64,000 bases of DNA, from the NCBI GenBank assembly GCA_002457065.1, contig NTKR01000001.1:1-64000 (forward strand). Reading direction: 5' to 3'. The notes beneath the pieces are model-generated. The model searched no databases, was not told the origin of the DNA, and saw only the letters and a list, made by a program, of their open reading frames with translations. The number at the start of each line of letters is the position of its first letter. Position 1 is the first letter of the stretch. Origin of the DNA: an alpha proteobacterium MED-G10. GTDB taxonomy: Bacteria > Pseudomonadota > Alphaproteobacteria > Methylaequorales > Methylaequoraceae. Both the position numbers and the translations under genes were made by a program. Of the stretch, positions 19,742 to 28,445 are shown in pieces.

Positions 19742-20335
19742 ATGGCTAATATTTTAACTTCTCTTATTAAGACTGTCATCACAGGTTTTCTTTTATTATT
19801 CGCAATAATATTTTTAATTTCTAATATAACTGAATTTTATTTTGACTATGGTTTCATAACTTTTTTATTTAGATGGTTGCATGTCCTTGCAGGTATTATG
19901 TGGATTGGATTGTTGTGGTATTTTAATTTTGTTCAAATCCCAAGTATGCCTAATATTCCTGATGAACAAAAACCAGCTGTTTCTAAATTTATAGCTCCTA
20001 AGGCTCTATTTTGGTTTAGATGGGGAGCGGTCGCTACTTTAGCCACAGGATTGATATTAGCTCATCTGAATGGGTACCTGCATGATGCAATGACACTTAA
20101 TACAAACAATGCAAAGTACTTTATGATCGGTATTGGTATGTGGTTAGGTATAATTATGGCTTTTAATGTTTGGGCAATAATTTGGCCTAATCAAAAGAAG
20201 GCATTAGGTATAATCTCAGTGGATGCTTCAGAAAAAGCTGCGGCAGCAAAAAAAGCTATGCTTTTTTCTAGAACAAATACTTTGTTATCGATTCCAATGT
20301 TGTATTGTATGGTAGGCGCTCAAAATTTATATTAA
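19742..20335 (+). CDS. PuuD-like (urate hydroxylase N-terminal type) membrane protein
   Basis: This 197-residue protein has about five membrane helices. The second begins RWLHVLAGIMWIGLLWYFNFVQIP, a pattern shared with the urate-hydroxylase PuuD membrane domain family. Conserved histidines in helices (HVLAG, and AHLNG near residue 105) may bind heme. The C-terminal cytochrome c domain of real PuuD is absent, so urate oxidation is doubtful; many alphaproteobacteria carry such short forms without a proven role. A GGAG ribosome site precedes the ATG. It sits alone on the plus strand inside the sec cluster and overlaps secF by 4 nt. Confidence 0.65.
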   Translation: MANILTSLIKTVITGFLLLFAIIFLISNITEFYFDYGFITFLFRWLHVLAGIMWIGLLWYFNFVQIPSMPNIPDEQKPAVSKFIAPKALFWFRWGAVATLATGLILAHLNGYLHDAMTLNTNNAKYFMIGIGMWLGIIMAFNVWAIIWPNQKKALGIISVDASEKAAAAKKAMLFSRTNTLLSIPMLYCMVGAQNLY

Positions 20336-21210
20336 TTTTTTTTTTTATTAATATAACCAAATATAATTATTAGTGGGGATGCAATAAAGATAGATGAATA
20401 TGTTCCCACTAATACACCCCACATCATTGCAGATACAAAACCTTTAATCACCTCACCACCAAATAGGAATAAAGCCAATAATGCTAAAAGTGTTGTGAGT
20501 GAAGTCATAATTGTTCTAGAAAGAGTTTGATTTATTGATTTATTTAAGAGTTCAGATAAGGGTATTTCTGTTTTTACCAAATTTTCTCTTACTCTATCAA
20601 AAACTACAACTGTGTCATTTATTGAATAACCTGCTATTGTGAGAATTGCGGCTATAGACGCTAAATTAAATTCTATCTGTGTTAAAGCAAAGAATCCAAG
20701 GGTTGAAAAAACATCGTGAAATAAAGCAAAAACTGCTCCTAAACCAAATTGCCAACCAGAGAATCTGAACCAAATGTAAATAAACATTGCTACTAGAGAA
20801 TAAAGAATCGCCTTTAAACCCAGAATTTGAAGTTCTTTACCTACTTTAGGACCTACAAACTCAACTCTTCTATAATCTACATCACTAGGTAAACCTTTTT
20901 TTAATTCTGAAATAATCAACTTTTGCTCTTCTTCATCATTTGATTTTTTCTCAATTCTAAATAATATGGTTTCAGGATCTCCAAACTCTTGAATTTCAAT
21001 ATTAGTACTTAAAAAACTTGAAATATTTTTTCTAAGATCCTCAAGATTTGGAGCTGACTTAAACTTAGCTTCAACCATTACTCCTCCTTTAAAATCGATA
21101 CCTAAGTTCAGGTTTTTTTTAACAAATAAAAAGACAGAAAAAAGCATTAAGATTAAGGAAAATAAAAAAGCAACTTTTCTATATTTGTAGAAATTAATTT
21201 TAAAGACCAT
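20332..21210 (-). CDS. secF: Protein translocase subunit SecF
   Basis: SecF (292 residues) works with SecD to use proton motive force in late protein export through SecYEG. It has one N-terminal helix, a periplasmic P4-like domain (about residues 30-125, including LGIDFKGGVM) and five C-terminal helices with the conserved SINDTVVVFDRVREN segment near residue 200. It follows secD after an 8-nt gap. Length is typical for alphaproteobacteria. Confidence 0.97.
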   Translation of the reverse strand: MVFKINFYKYRKVAFLFSLILMLFSVFLFVKKNLNLGIDFKGGVMVEAKFKSAPNLEDLRKNISSFLSTNIEIQEFGDPETILFRIEKKSNDEEEQKLIISELKKGLPSDVDYRRVEFVGPKVGKELQILGLKAILYSLVAMFIYIWFRFSGWQFGLGAVFALFHDVFSTLGFFALTQIEFNLASIAAILTIAGYSINDTVVVFDRVRENLVKTEIPLSELLNKSINQTLSRTIMTSLTTLLALLALFLFGGEVIKGFVSAMMWGVLVGTYSSIFIASPLIIIFGYINKKKN

Positions 21211-21218
21211 AAACTAAC

Positions 21219-22793
21219 CTATAAAAAAAGTTTATTTGGTTTTAGCTTTAATACCCAAACACTTACAACAAGCTTTGTAAGAACTAGAGCTGTAAACATA
21301 GAGGTTAAGATTCCTATACTTAGCGTTACTGCAAATCCTTTGATTGGGCCTGAGCCATAGTTATAAAGAAGTAGTGCAGCGATGAGTGTTGTAAAATTTG
21401 CATCAAGTATTGTCTTAACGGCAAACTTATATCCTAGATCAACTGAATTAATTATTGACCTGCCTGACCTTAGTTCCTCTTTAATTCTTTCAAAAACAAG
21501 AACGTTAGCATCAACTGCCATTCCTATTGTGAGCACAATGCCAGCTATACCAGGCATCGTGAGTGTTGCTTCAATGAGACTTAGCAATGAAATTAACAAA
21601 ATAATATTAAATATAATCGCAAAATCAGCAATCAAACCAAACACCCTGTACCTGATAATCATAAATAATATAACAAGTACAAAACCTATTTTAAGAGCTT
21701 TTTTTCCGGCTTTAATAGAGTCCTCACCAAGACTAGGGCCTACTGTTCTCTCCTCTAAAACAGTGATTGGTGCAGGTAATGAACCAGCTCTAAGTAATAC
21801 AGCTAAATCATTTGCTGTTTCAGGAGAAAAATTTCCACTTATATTTCCTTGTCCACCTGTTATGGGTTCACGGATTTGGGGAGCACTTATTACTCTTCCA
21901 TCAAGAAGAATTGCAAGTCGTTGATAGGTGTTATCAGTCGTAATTTTAGCAAATTTTTTTGCTCCTTTTCTATCAAACTCAAACGCAACAACATATTTAC
22001 CAGATTGAGCGTCAACTGTAGCCGCAGCATTTATTAACCGATCACCAGTAAGTAAAATTCTCTTTTTTACAACAAATTCTTTTTCGTAAGCAGTAGGGTC
22101 AGCGTTAGCGACCTTAAAGGTACCTGGGGGTAATTTTCCTCTTTGCAAAGCTAACTCAACTGTTGTCGGATCGAGTAGATGAAAGTTAAGCTTAGCTGTT
22201 CTTCCGATAAGAGACTTTACTCTCTCCGGATCCTTAATTCCCGGCAACTGAACTATAATCCTATCGGCACCTTGTTTTTGAATAATTGGTTCCTTAGTCC
22301 CAGATTCGTCAACTCTTTTTCGTATTACTTCAATTGATTGTTCTACGGTCTGATTATTCGTATCAATTATATATTGGTCAGTAAATGAAAGATTAAGTTT
22401 ATTATCTTTAGATGTAACTACTATACCTGTTTCTATTCCTTTTCTTAGAAAAGAAACTGCATCGGTTGTTTTTTTTGGATCTGTAATAGTGACTACTGCA
22501 CCTTTTACTTTAGATCCAAGATTTGTATATTTAATTTTATTTTTACGCAAAGTTGATCTTATATCGTCAACAAGATATTCAGATTTTTCTTTAAGTACTG
22601 CATTTGTATCAACTTCTAATAAGAGATGTGAACCTCCTTGAAGGTCTAGACCTAGATTTACCTGTTTTTTTGAAACATAATTAGGTAAACCGGTTACTTC
22701 TGTTTTATCATAAAAGTTTGGAATAATATAGTAGACCCCCAATACACATATTGAGAGAACAAAAAGTAATTTCATTTTTGTAATTTTTAGCAT
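21219..22793 (-). CDS. secD: Protein translocase subunit SecD
   Basis: SecD (524 residues) has one N-terminal helix, the large periplasmic P1 domain (LGLDLQGGSHLLLEVD near residue 47, IVQLPGIKDPERV near 185), and five C-terminal helices with AVDANVLVFERIKEEL near residue 430. It assists release and pulling of exported proteins on the periplasmic side. It lies between yajC (7-nt gap) and secF, the standard operon. The protein is notably better conserved than most genes in this window. Confidence 0.98.
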   Translation of the reverse strand: MLKITKMKLLFVLSICVLGVYYIIPNFYDKTEVTGLPNYVSKKQVNLGLDLQGGSHLLLEVDTNAVLKEKSEYLVDDIRSTLRKNKIKYTNLGSKVKGAVVTITDPKKTTDAVSFLRKGIETGIVVTSKDNKLNLSFTDQYIIDTNNQTVEQSIEVIRKRVDESGTKEPIIQKQGADRIIVQLPGIKDPERVKSLIGRTAKLNFHLLDPTTVELALQRGKLPPGTFKVANADPTAYEKEFVVKKRILLTGDRLINAAATVDAQSGKYVVAFEFDRKGAKKFAKITTDNTYQRLAILLDGRVISAPQIREPITGGQGNISGNFSPETANDLAVLLRAGSLPAPITVLEERTVGPSLGEDSIKAGKKALKIGFVLVILFMIIRYRVFGLIADFAIIFNIILLISLLSLIEATLTMPGIAGIVLTIGMAVDANVLVFERIKEELRSGRSIINSVDLGYKFAVKTILDANFTTLIAALLLYNYGSGPIKGFAVTLSIGILTSMFTALVLTKLVVSVWVLKLKPNKLFL

Positions 22794-22800
22794 AAATAAA

Positions 22801-23103
22801 CTATTTTTTATTCAATACGTCAGCAACTGTTGATCTGTAAATAATTACATTAACATCTTTAGCTATATCAACATTAAGTCTTTCAGCATCTGTTTTTGTT
22901 ACTTTACCAACAATTCCCCCACTCGTTAATATTTCGTCACCTCTTTTTATTGAGTCTAAAAGTAATTTGTGTTCTTTTTGCTTTTTTTGTTGTGGACGAA
23001 TTAGCAAAAAATAAAAAATTAAAAAAATCAAAATTAAGGGAATAAAAGACGCAAACATAGATGGTTGTTGTGCCGCGGCTTGAGCATAAGCATGGTTGAT
23101 CAT
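22801..23103 (-). CDS. yajC: Preprotein translocase accessory subunit YajC
   Basis: This 100-residue protein has a single membrane helix (about residues 17-36) followed by PQQKKQKEHKLLLDSIKRGDEILTSGG (read in parts), which is the YajC signature. YajC associates with SecDF in the inner membrane. An AGAGG ribosome site precedes the ATG by 6-7 nt. It is the first gene of yajC-secD-secF and diverges from the DUF815 gene across 111 nt. Confidence 0.95.
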   Translation of the reverse strand: MINHAYAQAAAQQPSMFASFIPLILIFLIFYFLLIRPQQKKQKEHKLLLDSIKRGDEILTSGGIVGKVTKTDAERLNVDIAKDVNVIIYRSTVADVLNKK

Positions 23104-23214
23104 AAAACCTCTTGAAAAAAGTTCTTATTAATTAAATACTATGAATCAATATATAAAAAATAAAATAAAAACAAAGTATAAAATAAGACAATAGAAAAAA
23201 CTCTCAAGTAAAAT

Positions 23215-23979
23215 ATGAAATTTTCAATAATTAAAAAAATTTTTAATGACGATGACTATTTTGTTTATCTTCCAAATAATAAAGAAATTGTTCCAATAAA
23301 AATAAAGTTTTACACTAATCTAAAGGACATTCTATTTGTAGAAAAACAAAAAAATCTAATTCTTGAAAATACCAAGAAATTTACAAGTAACATTAAATCA
23401 AATAATATTTTACTTTGGGGAGCAAGTGGAATGGGAAAATCCACTTTGATCAAATGCGTGATTAAAGAAACAAATAAATTTGCTAAAAAATCTCTTAAAT
23501 TAATAGAAATATCAAATAATCATTTAGAATTGTTACCAGAAATTATTTATTCGTTATCTCAAATAGATTATAAATTTATAATCTTTATAGACGATATTTT
23601 TTTAAAAAAAGATAATCCAGATTTCAATACTTTAAAAAGTATTGTGGAAGGGAGTCTATTAGGTGATTCTGATAACATAAGGTTCTATATTACATCAAAT
23701 CTCAGACACATATCTGACCAAAATACTGGAAATTCTAGTAATGATGAATTAATTAAAAAAGAATTGAGGTCAAATTTATTGTCTTTAACAGATAGGTTTG
23801 CTTTATGGATTGGTTTTTATGATAATAATAAGGATAAATATTTAGAGACCGTTAAATATTATGCAAAAAAATTAAAAAAAAACTCGTTCACTCCAAAAAA
23901 AGCTCTTGAGTGGTCGAAAAATAAAGGAAATTATTCTGGAAGAACAGCCCTTCAATATATTAAAAATCTAGATGATTAA
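23215..23979 (+). CDS. DUF815 family AAA-type ATPase
   Basis: This 254-residue P-loop ATPase has Walker A GASGMGKST near residue 76, Walker B FIIFIDDIF near 120, and the DUF815 hallmarks LKSIVEGSLLG and YITSNLRHI. The family is common in proteobacteria with no firm function. In alphaproteobacteria it is frequently placed beside yajC and the pcm/nlpD end of the serS cluster, as here. Its 3' end is 7 nt from the convergent nlpD-like gene. It is AT-drifted, but all nucleotide-binding motifs are intact. Confidence 0.87.
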   Translation: MKFSIIKKIFNDDDYFVYLPNNKEIVPIKIKFYTNLKDILFVEKQKNLILENTKKFTSNIKSNNILLWGASGMGKSTLIKCVIKETNKFAKKSLKLIEISNNHLELLPEIIYSLSQIDYKFIIFIDDIFLKKDNPDFNTLKSIVEGSLLGDSDNIRFYITSNLRHISDQNTGNSSNDELIKKELRSNLLSLTDRFALWIGFYDNNKDKYLETVKYYAKKLKKNSFTPKKALEWSKNKGNYSGRTALQYIKNLDD

Positions 23980-23986
23980 CGCCAAT

Positions 23987-24847
23987 CTAAGAGAGATGTT
24001 TTAATGGATTGACGGCATTTTTACCTTTTCTTATTTCAAAGTGAAGCTGTATATCTTTAACATTACCTGTATTCCCTACAATACCAATAGATTGGCCTCT
24101 CTTGACTAGATCTCCCTTTGTTTTCTCAATTTTCTCTAAATGCGCATAAGCTGTAATCCAGTTTTTATTATGTTTAATTAATATCAAATTACCATATCCA
24201 GGAATTTCATTTCCGCTATAGATAATTTCACCGTCATTAGAAGCTTTGACAGCAATTCCAGATGATGATTTTATATTTATCCCATCATTAAAAAATCCTG
24301 AATCACCGCTTCCATATTTTATTAAAATCTTGCCCTTCACAGGCCAAATGAATTTTTGGGTATTACTAGACTTTGATATACTCTTTACTTTAACAACTTT
24401 TTTTTTCTTTTGGATTGTTTTTTTTTTAAGTGTTGGATTATTTTTTTTTTGTTCAAAATATTCAGGAATTAGGATTCTTTGACCAACTTTAATTTGATTT
24501 ATATCTTTAAGTTTATTCAGTTTTGAAATTGAGTAAACATTACTTTTTAATTTCCTTGAAATAGAATACAGTGTGTCACCTTTTTTTACTCTATAGTAGA
24601 CATTTTTTGGTAAAAATATTCTTTGGTTTGGATAGATTTTAAAAGGTTCTTTAATTCCGTTATGTTTAATAATCTTTTTGATTGAAATATTAAATTTTTT
24701 TGAGATCGAATATAAATTATCTCCTTTTTTAACTTTATAAAAATCAGTTTTTTTTGGTTCTATTTTAGGATATTTAATCGTAAATTCATCATAAAAAATT
24801 GATTCACAACCATATAAAAAAAATATTAGTAATATAATTATTTTCAT
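23987..24847 (-). CDS. nlpD: NlpD-like LysM/LytM-domain lipoprotein
   Basis: This 286-residue protein starts with a lipoprotein signal (lipobox LYGC, Cys14). Two LysM peptidoglycan-binding repeats follow (about residues 43-80 and 86-130), then a basic linker, then a LytM/M23 domain (about 170-286). The first zinc-ligand motif H-x3-D reads FNDGIN, with Asn at both ligand positions, so the domain is probably not an active endopeptidase. Such degenerate LytM factors activate cell-wall amidases during division, as NlpD and EnvC do in E. coli. It is the last gene of the dgt-to-nlpD run and overlaps pcm by 4 nt. Confidence 0.87.
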   Translation of the reverse strand: MKIIILLIFFLYGCESIFYDEFTIKYPKIEPKKTDFYKVKKGDNLYSISKKFNISIKKIIKHNGIKEPFKIYPNQRIFLPKNVYYRVKKGDTLYSISRKLKSNVYSISKLNKLKDINQIKVGQRILIPEYFEQKKNNPTLKKKTIQKKKKVVKVKSISKSSNTQKFIWPVKGKILIKYGSGDSGFFNDGINIKSSSGIAVKASNDGEIIYSGNEIPGYGNLILIKHNKNWITAYAHLEKIEKTKGDLVKRGQSIGIVGNTGNVKDIQLHFEIRKGKNAVNPLKHLS

Positions 24848-25491
24848 TGATTTTCTTTTCCTTCTACTAAAGGTACAAATCTGACTTTCATTAAATTTTC
24901 TATTTTTATATCATTATCATTTTTTATTATTTTTTTTAAGACTTGTTCGTTATAATCATCACCAATCGGAATTATCATTATACCTTTATTTGCAAGTTGT
25001 TTTAAAAGATTGTGAGGAATCTCTGGGGCATTTGCTGTTACTAAAATCCTGTCAAAAGGTGCTTGCTCTTTCCAACCTAGACCTCCATCAGCATGTTTGA
25101 AAAATATATTTTTCGTTCCAAGTTGCCTTAAAAGGTTCTCGGCTTTTTTTTTTAAGCTATTGTACCTTTCAATAGTGTAGACGAATCTGCATAATTTTGA
25201 TAGAATATATGACTGATAACCGCTTCCAGTACCTATCTCTAACGCTCTTAAATTTTTATTTAATTCAAGTGACTGCGTCATATGAGCCACTACCAAGGGT
25301 TGGGATATTGTTTGGCCACAGTCTATCGGCAAAGCAATATTCAGATTTGATTTTTGCTTTAAATTCTCATCAACAAAAAACGATCTATCTGCTGATTCGA
25401 TTATATTTAAAACTGATCTATCAACAATACCATTTTTCTTTAATTCCATTAACAAGTCAAACTTTTTACTTTTTTTAATTTTCTCAAACAT
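24844..25491 (-). CDS. pcm: Protein-L-isoaspartate O-methyltransferase
   Basis: This 215-residue SAM-dependent enzyme repairs isoaspartyl residues in aged proteins. SAM motif I is intact in LEIGTGSGYQSYIL (about residue 80), with the PCMT segment PLVVAHMTQSLEL before it and DRILVTANAPEIP later. It overlaps serS by 8 nt and nlpD by 4 nt. In related genomes surE often sits between serS and pcm; it is absent here. A second, degenerate member of the family lies at 41156-41803. Confidence 0.94.
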   Translation of the reverse strand: MFEKIKKSKKFDLLMELKKNGIVDRSVLNIIESADRSFFVDENLKQKSNLNIALPIDCGQTISQPLVVAHMTQSLELNKNLRALEIGTGSGYQSYILSKLCRFVYTIERYNSLKKKAENLLRQLGTKNIFFKHADGGLGWKEQAPFDRILVTANAPEIPHNLLKQLANKGIMIIPIGDDYNEQVLKKIIKNDNDIKIENLMKVRFVPLVEGKENQ

Positions 25492-26767
25492 TAAGCTGTA
25501 ATTTTTTTATACCATTCATATATTTGCTTATTACTTGTGGTATTTCTATTGTTCCCTCCTCATTTTGAAAGTTCTCAATGATTGCAATTAATATTCTTCC
25601 GACTGCAAGAGATGAACCATTTAAAGTATGAGGGAAAAAAATTTGACCATTCTCGTAATTTTTGACTCTTGTTTTCATTCTTCTGGATTGAAAGTCTTTA
25701 CAGTTTGAACAACTTGAGACCTCTCGGTATTTATCTTGTCCTGGCATCCAAACTTCAAAATCAACAGTATATGAAGATGAAAAGCCAATATCTCCTGCGC
25801 AAAGCTCAATCATTCTAAAAGGTAAATTTAAATCCGTAAGAATTTTTTCAACACAATTCAGCATATGCGATAGTTCTTTCTTTGAATCATCGGGGTGAGT
25901 TATAGAAACCAATTCAACTTTTCCAAATTGATGTTCTCTCATTAAACCTCTAGTATCCTTTCCAGCTGCACCTGCCTCTGCTCTAAAACAATTTGTAAAA
26001 GCCGTATATCTTAGAGGTAGATCTTTTATGTCAATAATTTCTTCCCTATGAAAATTTGTCAAAGGAACCTCACTAGTAGGTATCAACCATAATTCGTTAA
26101 AATTAGTTTTGAAAAGATCTTCTCCAAATTTTGGAAGTTGACCTGTACCGTAAAGACATTCCTCTTTTACCATTTCAGGAACTGTACATTCAATATAATC
26201 AAAAACTTGTGTATTAATATCAATCATAAAATTCATTAAAGCCCTGTGTAATTGAGATAAACTTGATTTCAAAACTGAAAATCTTGTTCCAGATATCTTA
26301 ATTGCTTTTTTGTAATCAATCAGATTCAAATTTTCTAATAATTCTAAGTGATCTTTAGGCTTAAAACTAAACTTTTTTTTATCACCTTTCTGTTTTATAA
26401 TCTTATTATTTTTTTCAGTTAAACCCTCTGGCGTTTGTTCATCAATTAAATTAGGAATTTCTGAAAGCAATTGATCCAAAATTTTTTTCTTATTCAATGA
26501 TTCTTCTTTACATAATTCAAGGTCAGCCTTCAAAGTCTTAACTTCCTTTGAAATTTTTGAAAATTCTTCAGAACTTTTATCATTAATCGAAGATACTTTT
26601 TTTGATAAACTATTCTTTTTTTCTTGATAATTTTGAACTTTATTAAGCGACTCAAGATAGCTGTTATGTAAATCAATTAATTTTTTAGAATCTACAAAAC
26701 AGTTTCTTTTTTTTAGAGATTTTTCAAAATTATCCGGGTTTTCTTTGATAAATTTAATATCATGCAT
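25484..26767 (-). CDS. serS: Serine--tRNA ligase
   Basis: SerRS (427 residues) charges tRNA-Ser. An N-terminal coiled coil (about residues 30-100) grips the tRNA. The class II core has motif 2 in FRAEAGAAGKDTRGLMREHQF (read in parts) and motif 3 near the C-terminus in NGSSLAVGRILIAIIEN. Length matches the family. It overlaps tatC by 8 nt upstream and pcm by 8 nt downstream. Confidence 0.97.
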   Translation of the reverse strand: MHDIKFIKENPDNFEKSLKKRNCFVDSKKLIDLHNSYLESLNKVQNYQEKKNSLSKKVSSINDKSSEEFSKISKEVKTLKADLELCKEESLNKKKILDQLLSEIPNLIDEQTPEGLTEKNNKIIKQKGDKKKFSFKPKDHLELLENLNLIDYKKAIKISGTRFSVLKSSLSQLHRALMNFMIDINTQVFDYIECTVPEMVKEECLYGTGQLPKFGEDLFKTNFNELWLIPTSEVPLTNFHREEIIDIKDLPLRYTAFTNCFRAEAGAAGKDTRGLMREHQFGKVELVSITHPDDSKKELSHMLNCVEKILTDLNLPFRMIELCAGDIGFSSSYTVDFEVWMPGQDKYREVSSCSNCKDFQSRRMKTRVKNYENGQIFFPHTLNGSSLAVGRILIAIIENFQNEEGTIEIPQVISKYMNGIKKLQLNV

Positions 26768-27491
26768 TTTTATCTTTTAAAAATATTTTTATAAACAATA
26801 TTGAGAATTCATAAAAGATTATTAATGGAATAGCAATCCCTATCTGGGAAATAACATCTGGAGGTGTAAAAATTGCCGAAAAAATAAGAATTCCTATAAA
26901 AAAATATTTTCTATTTCTTGATAAAAATTTTTGATTAAATATTTTCAATTTTGTTAACAATATAATTAATACAGGGAACTCAAATGACAATCCACTTGCT
27001 AATAACAAAAACATTGTTAACTTTACGTACTCTGAATATTTTGACTCTAACTCCACAGGCAGTGATTCATTTAAAAAGTTTTCATATGAAATAAAAAAAT
27101 TCCAAATGACTGGAATTAAAAAATAATAAGCAAAAAGCAAACCAGCAAAAAAAAAGAAAGGACTTAAAATAACTAATGGTATAAATATTTTCTTTTCTTT
27201 TTTATAAAGTGCAGGAGATGCAAACAAAATAACCTGTATTAGGAGGAAAGGTATAGAAACTAAAAAGGAAGCAAAAAGTGAAATTTTTAGATTAGAAACA
27301 AAAACCTCTGGTAAAGCAGTAAATATCATTCTCTGATTAGATGAATCAGATAGTAAGTTAAAAAGTGGTTTAGTTAAAAAATTCCCAATATATTCGACAT
27401 TATATAAAAAAAAAAAAAAACATAAAAAGAGAAATAAAAAAGAAAACAATAGTCTGTTTCTTAGTTCTTTCAAATGATCTAAGTATTTCAT
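26760..27491 (-). CDS. tatC: Sec-independent protein translocase TatC
   Basis: TatC (243 residues) recognises twin-arginine signal peptides. It has six membrane helices and the conserved N-terminal HLKELRNRLLFS, plus FEFPVLIILL in helix 4. A run of 15 A on the plus strand (27406-27420) encodes a phenylalanine stretch in helix 1, the longest homopolymer I saw in the window; the frame is intact as given. It overlaps tatB by 4 nt and serS by 8 nt. Downstream, the charged tail is short. Confidence 0.95.
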   Translation of the reverse strand: MKYLDHLKELRNRLLFSFLFLFLCFFFFLYNVEYIGNFLTKPLFNLLSDSSNQRMIFTALPEVFVSNLKISLFASFLVSIPFLLIQVILFASPALYKKEKKIFIPLVILSPFFFFAGLLFAYYFLIPVIWNFFISYENFLNESLPVELESKYSEYVKLTMFLLLASGLSFEFPVLIILLTKLKIFNQKFLSRNRKYFFIGILIFSAIFTPPDVISQIGIAIPLIIFYEFSILFIKIFLKDKNA

Positions 27492-27739
27492 TTTTTTAAA
27501 TTTTTTTTACTAGGTTTTAATTGTTTTTTATTTTGTCTATCAAAATCAAGTTTTATTTTTTTTAATTCCTCTATGCTGTCATATTCATCTAGCTCGTATT
27601 TAAAGTTTAATAAATATCTACTTATTTTCCTGTAAAATAGACCAAAATTCTTTGTGATTTTTGGGATTTCTTCAGGTTTAATAAATAATACTAAAAAGAA
27701 AAAAATGATTAAGAGTTCAATAATTCCAATGTTGAACAT
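27488..27739 (-). CDS. tatB: Sec-independent protein translocase TatB
   Basis: This 83-residue protein has one N-terminal helix followed by an amphipathic segment. The start MFNIGIIELLIIFFFLVLF and the KPEEIPKITKNFG motif with a Pro after the helix are those of TatB, the receptor partner of TatC. It is shorter than most TatB proteins, with a reduced basic tail. Its ATG overlaps the tatA stop (TAATG), and its end overlaps tatC by 4 nt. Confidence 0.87.
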   Translation of the reverse strand: MFNIGIIELLIIFFFLVLFIKPEEIPKITKNFGLFYRKISRYLLNFKYELDEYDSIEELKKIKLDFDRQNKKQLKPSKKNLKK

Positions 27740-27903
27740 TATTTTTTTTTATCGTTTTCTTTTTTTTCATCTTTCAGTCCTTCTTTAAAAGACTTTATAC
27801 CTTTTGCAAGTTCACCAGCCACCTTTGGAAGTTTTCCAGCTCCAAATACGATTAAAACAATCAAAAGTATTAAAATTATTTCCCAATGCCCAAGTCCAAA
27901 CAT
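27739..27903 (-). CDS. tatA: Sec-independent protein translocase TatA
   Basis: A 54-residue minus-strand frame starts MFGLGHWEIILILLIVLIVF, followed by the FGAGKLPKVAGELAKGIKSF hinge and amphipathic helix and a lysine-rich tail. These are the defining TatA features: short N-terminal helix, F-G motif, amphipathic helix. TatA oligomers form the translocation passage for folded proteins. GGAG lies about 8 nt before the ATG. Its stop shares one base with the tatB start. It was easy to miss because of its small size. Confidence 0.95.
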   Translation of the reverse strand: MFGLGHWEIILILLIVLIVFGAGKLPKVAGELAKGIKSFKEGLKDEKKENDKKK

Positions 27904-27923
27904 AAAAAAGCTCCAGTTAAATA

Positions 27924-28445
27924 TTACAAGATTATGGATTCTAATTCATCAACTTTCGGAAGATCTTTAATTGAAGTCAAACCAAAATGCTTTAAAAATT
28001 CATAATCAGTTATCCAAGTTACTGGTCTTCCAGGTGTTTCCCTACGACCACTTGGTTTTATCCACTTTAGTTCCAAAAGTGAATCTAAAGTACCTCTAAA
28101 GACTGGTTTACCTCTAATTTTTTCTATCTCAGCCCTAGTAACAGGTTGATGATAAGATATTATAGCCAAAGTTTCAACAGCTGCTCCAGAGAGATTCTTT
28201 ACTTTTTTTGTTTGGATACTCAAAAAGTCTTTTAAACTATTCGAGGTTTTAAAAAAGAATCTGTTATCAGCACTATCCAATAAAATCCCTCTATCTTTAT
28301 AGTCCATCTTTAATTCATCTAGAATTTTATCTAAATCAAAATCTCCATATTCAGATAACATTTTTTTTAAATCTTTTTTATTCAAGGGTTCCAAAGATGA
28401 GAAAATTAAAGACTCGACGTAATTTTTTGCAATTTCATAATTCAT
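27924..28445 (-). CDS. scpB: Segregation and condensation protein B
   Basis: ScpB (173 residues) is the kleisin-binding winged-helix protein of the SMC-ScpAB condensin complex. Features include the N-terminal IESL-like helix (YVESLIFSS), and LSGAAVETLAIISYHQPVTRAEIEKIRG (read in parts) in the middle, which is the family signature. A winged-helix repeat and an acidic tail follow. It overlaps scpA by 4 nt and is followed by tatA after 20 nt. Confidence 0.94.
   Translation of the reverse strand: MNYEIAKNYVESLIFSSLEPLNKKDLKKMLSEYGDFDLDKILDELKMDYKDRGILLDSADNRFFFKTSNSLKDFLSIQTKKVKNLSGAAVETLAIISYHQPVTRAEIEKIRGKPVFRGTLDSLLELKWIKPSGRRETPGRPVTWITDYEFLKHFGLTSIKDLPKVDELESIIL

Noticed and set aside
21382-21924. 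A 180-codon plus-strand open frame opposite secD
   Set aside because: It is antisense to a conserved SecD region and shows no protein-like pattern.
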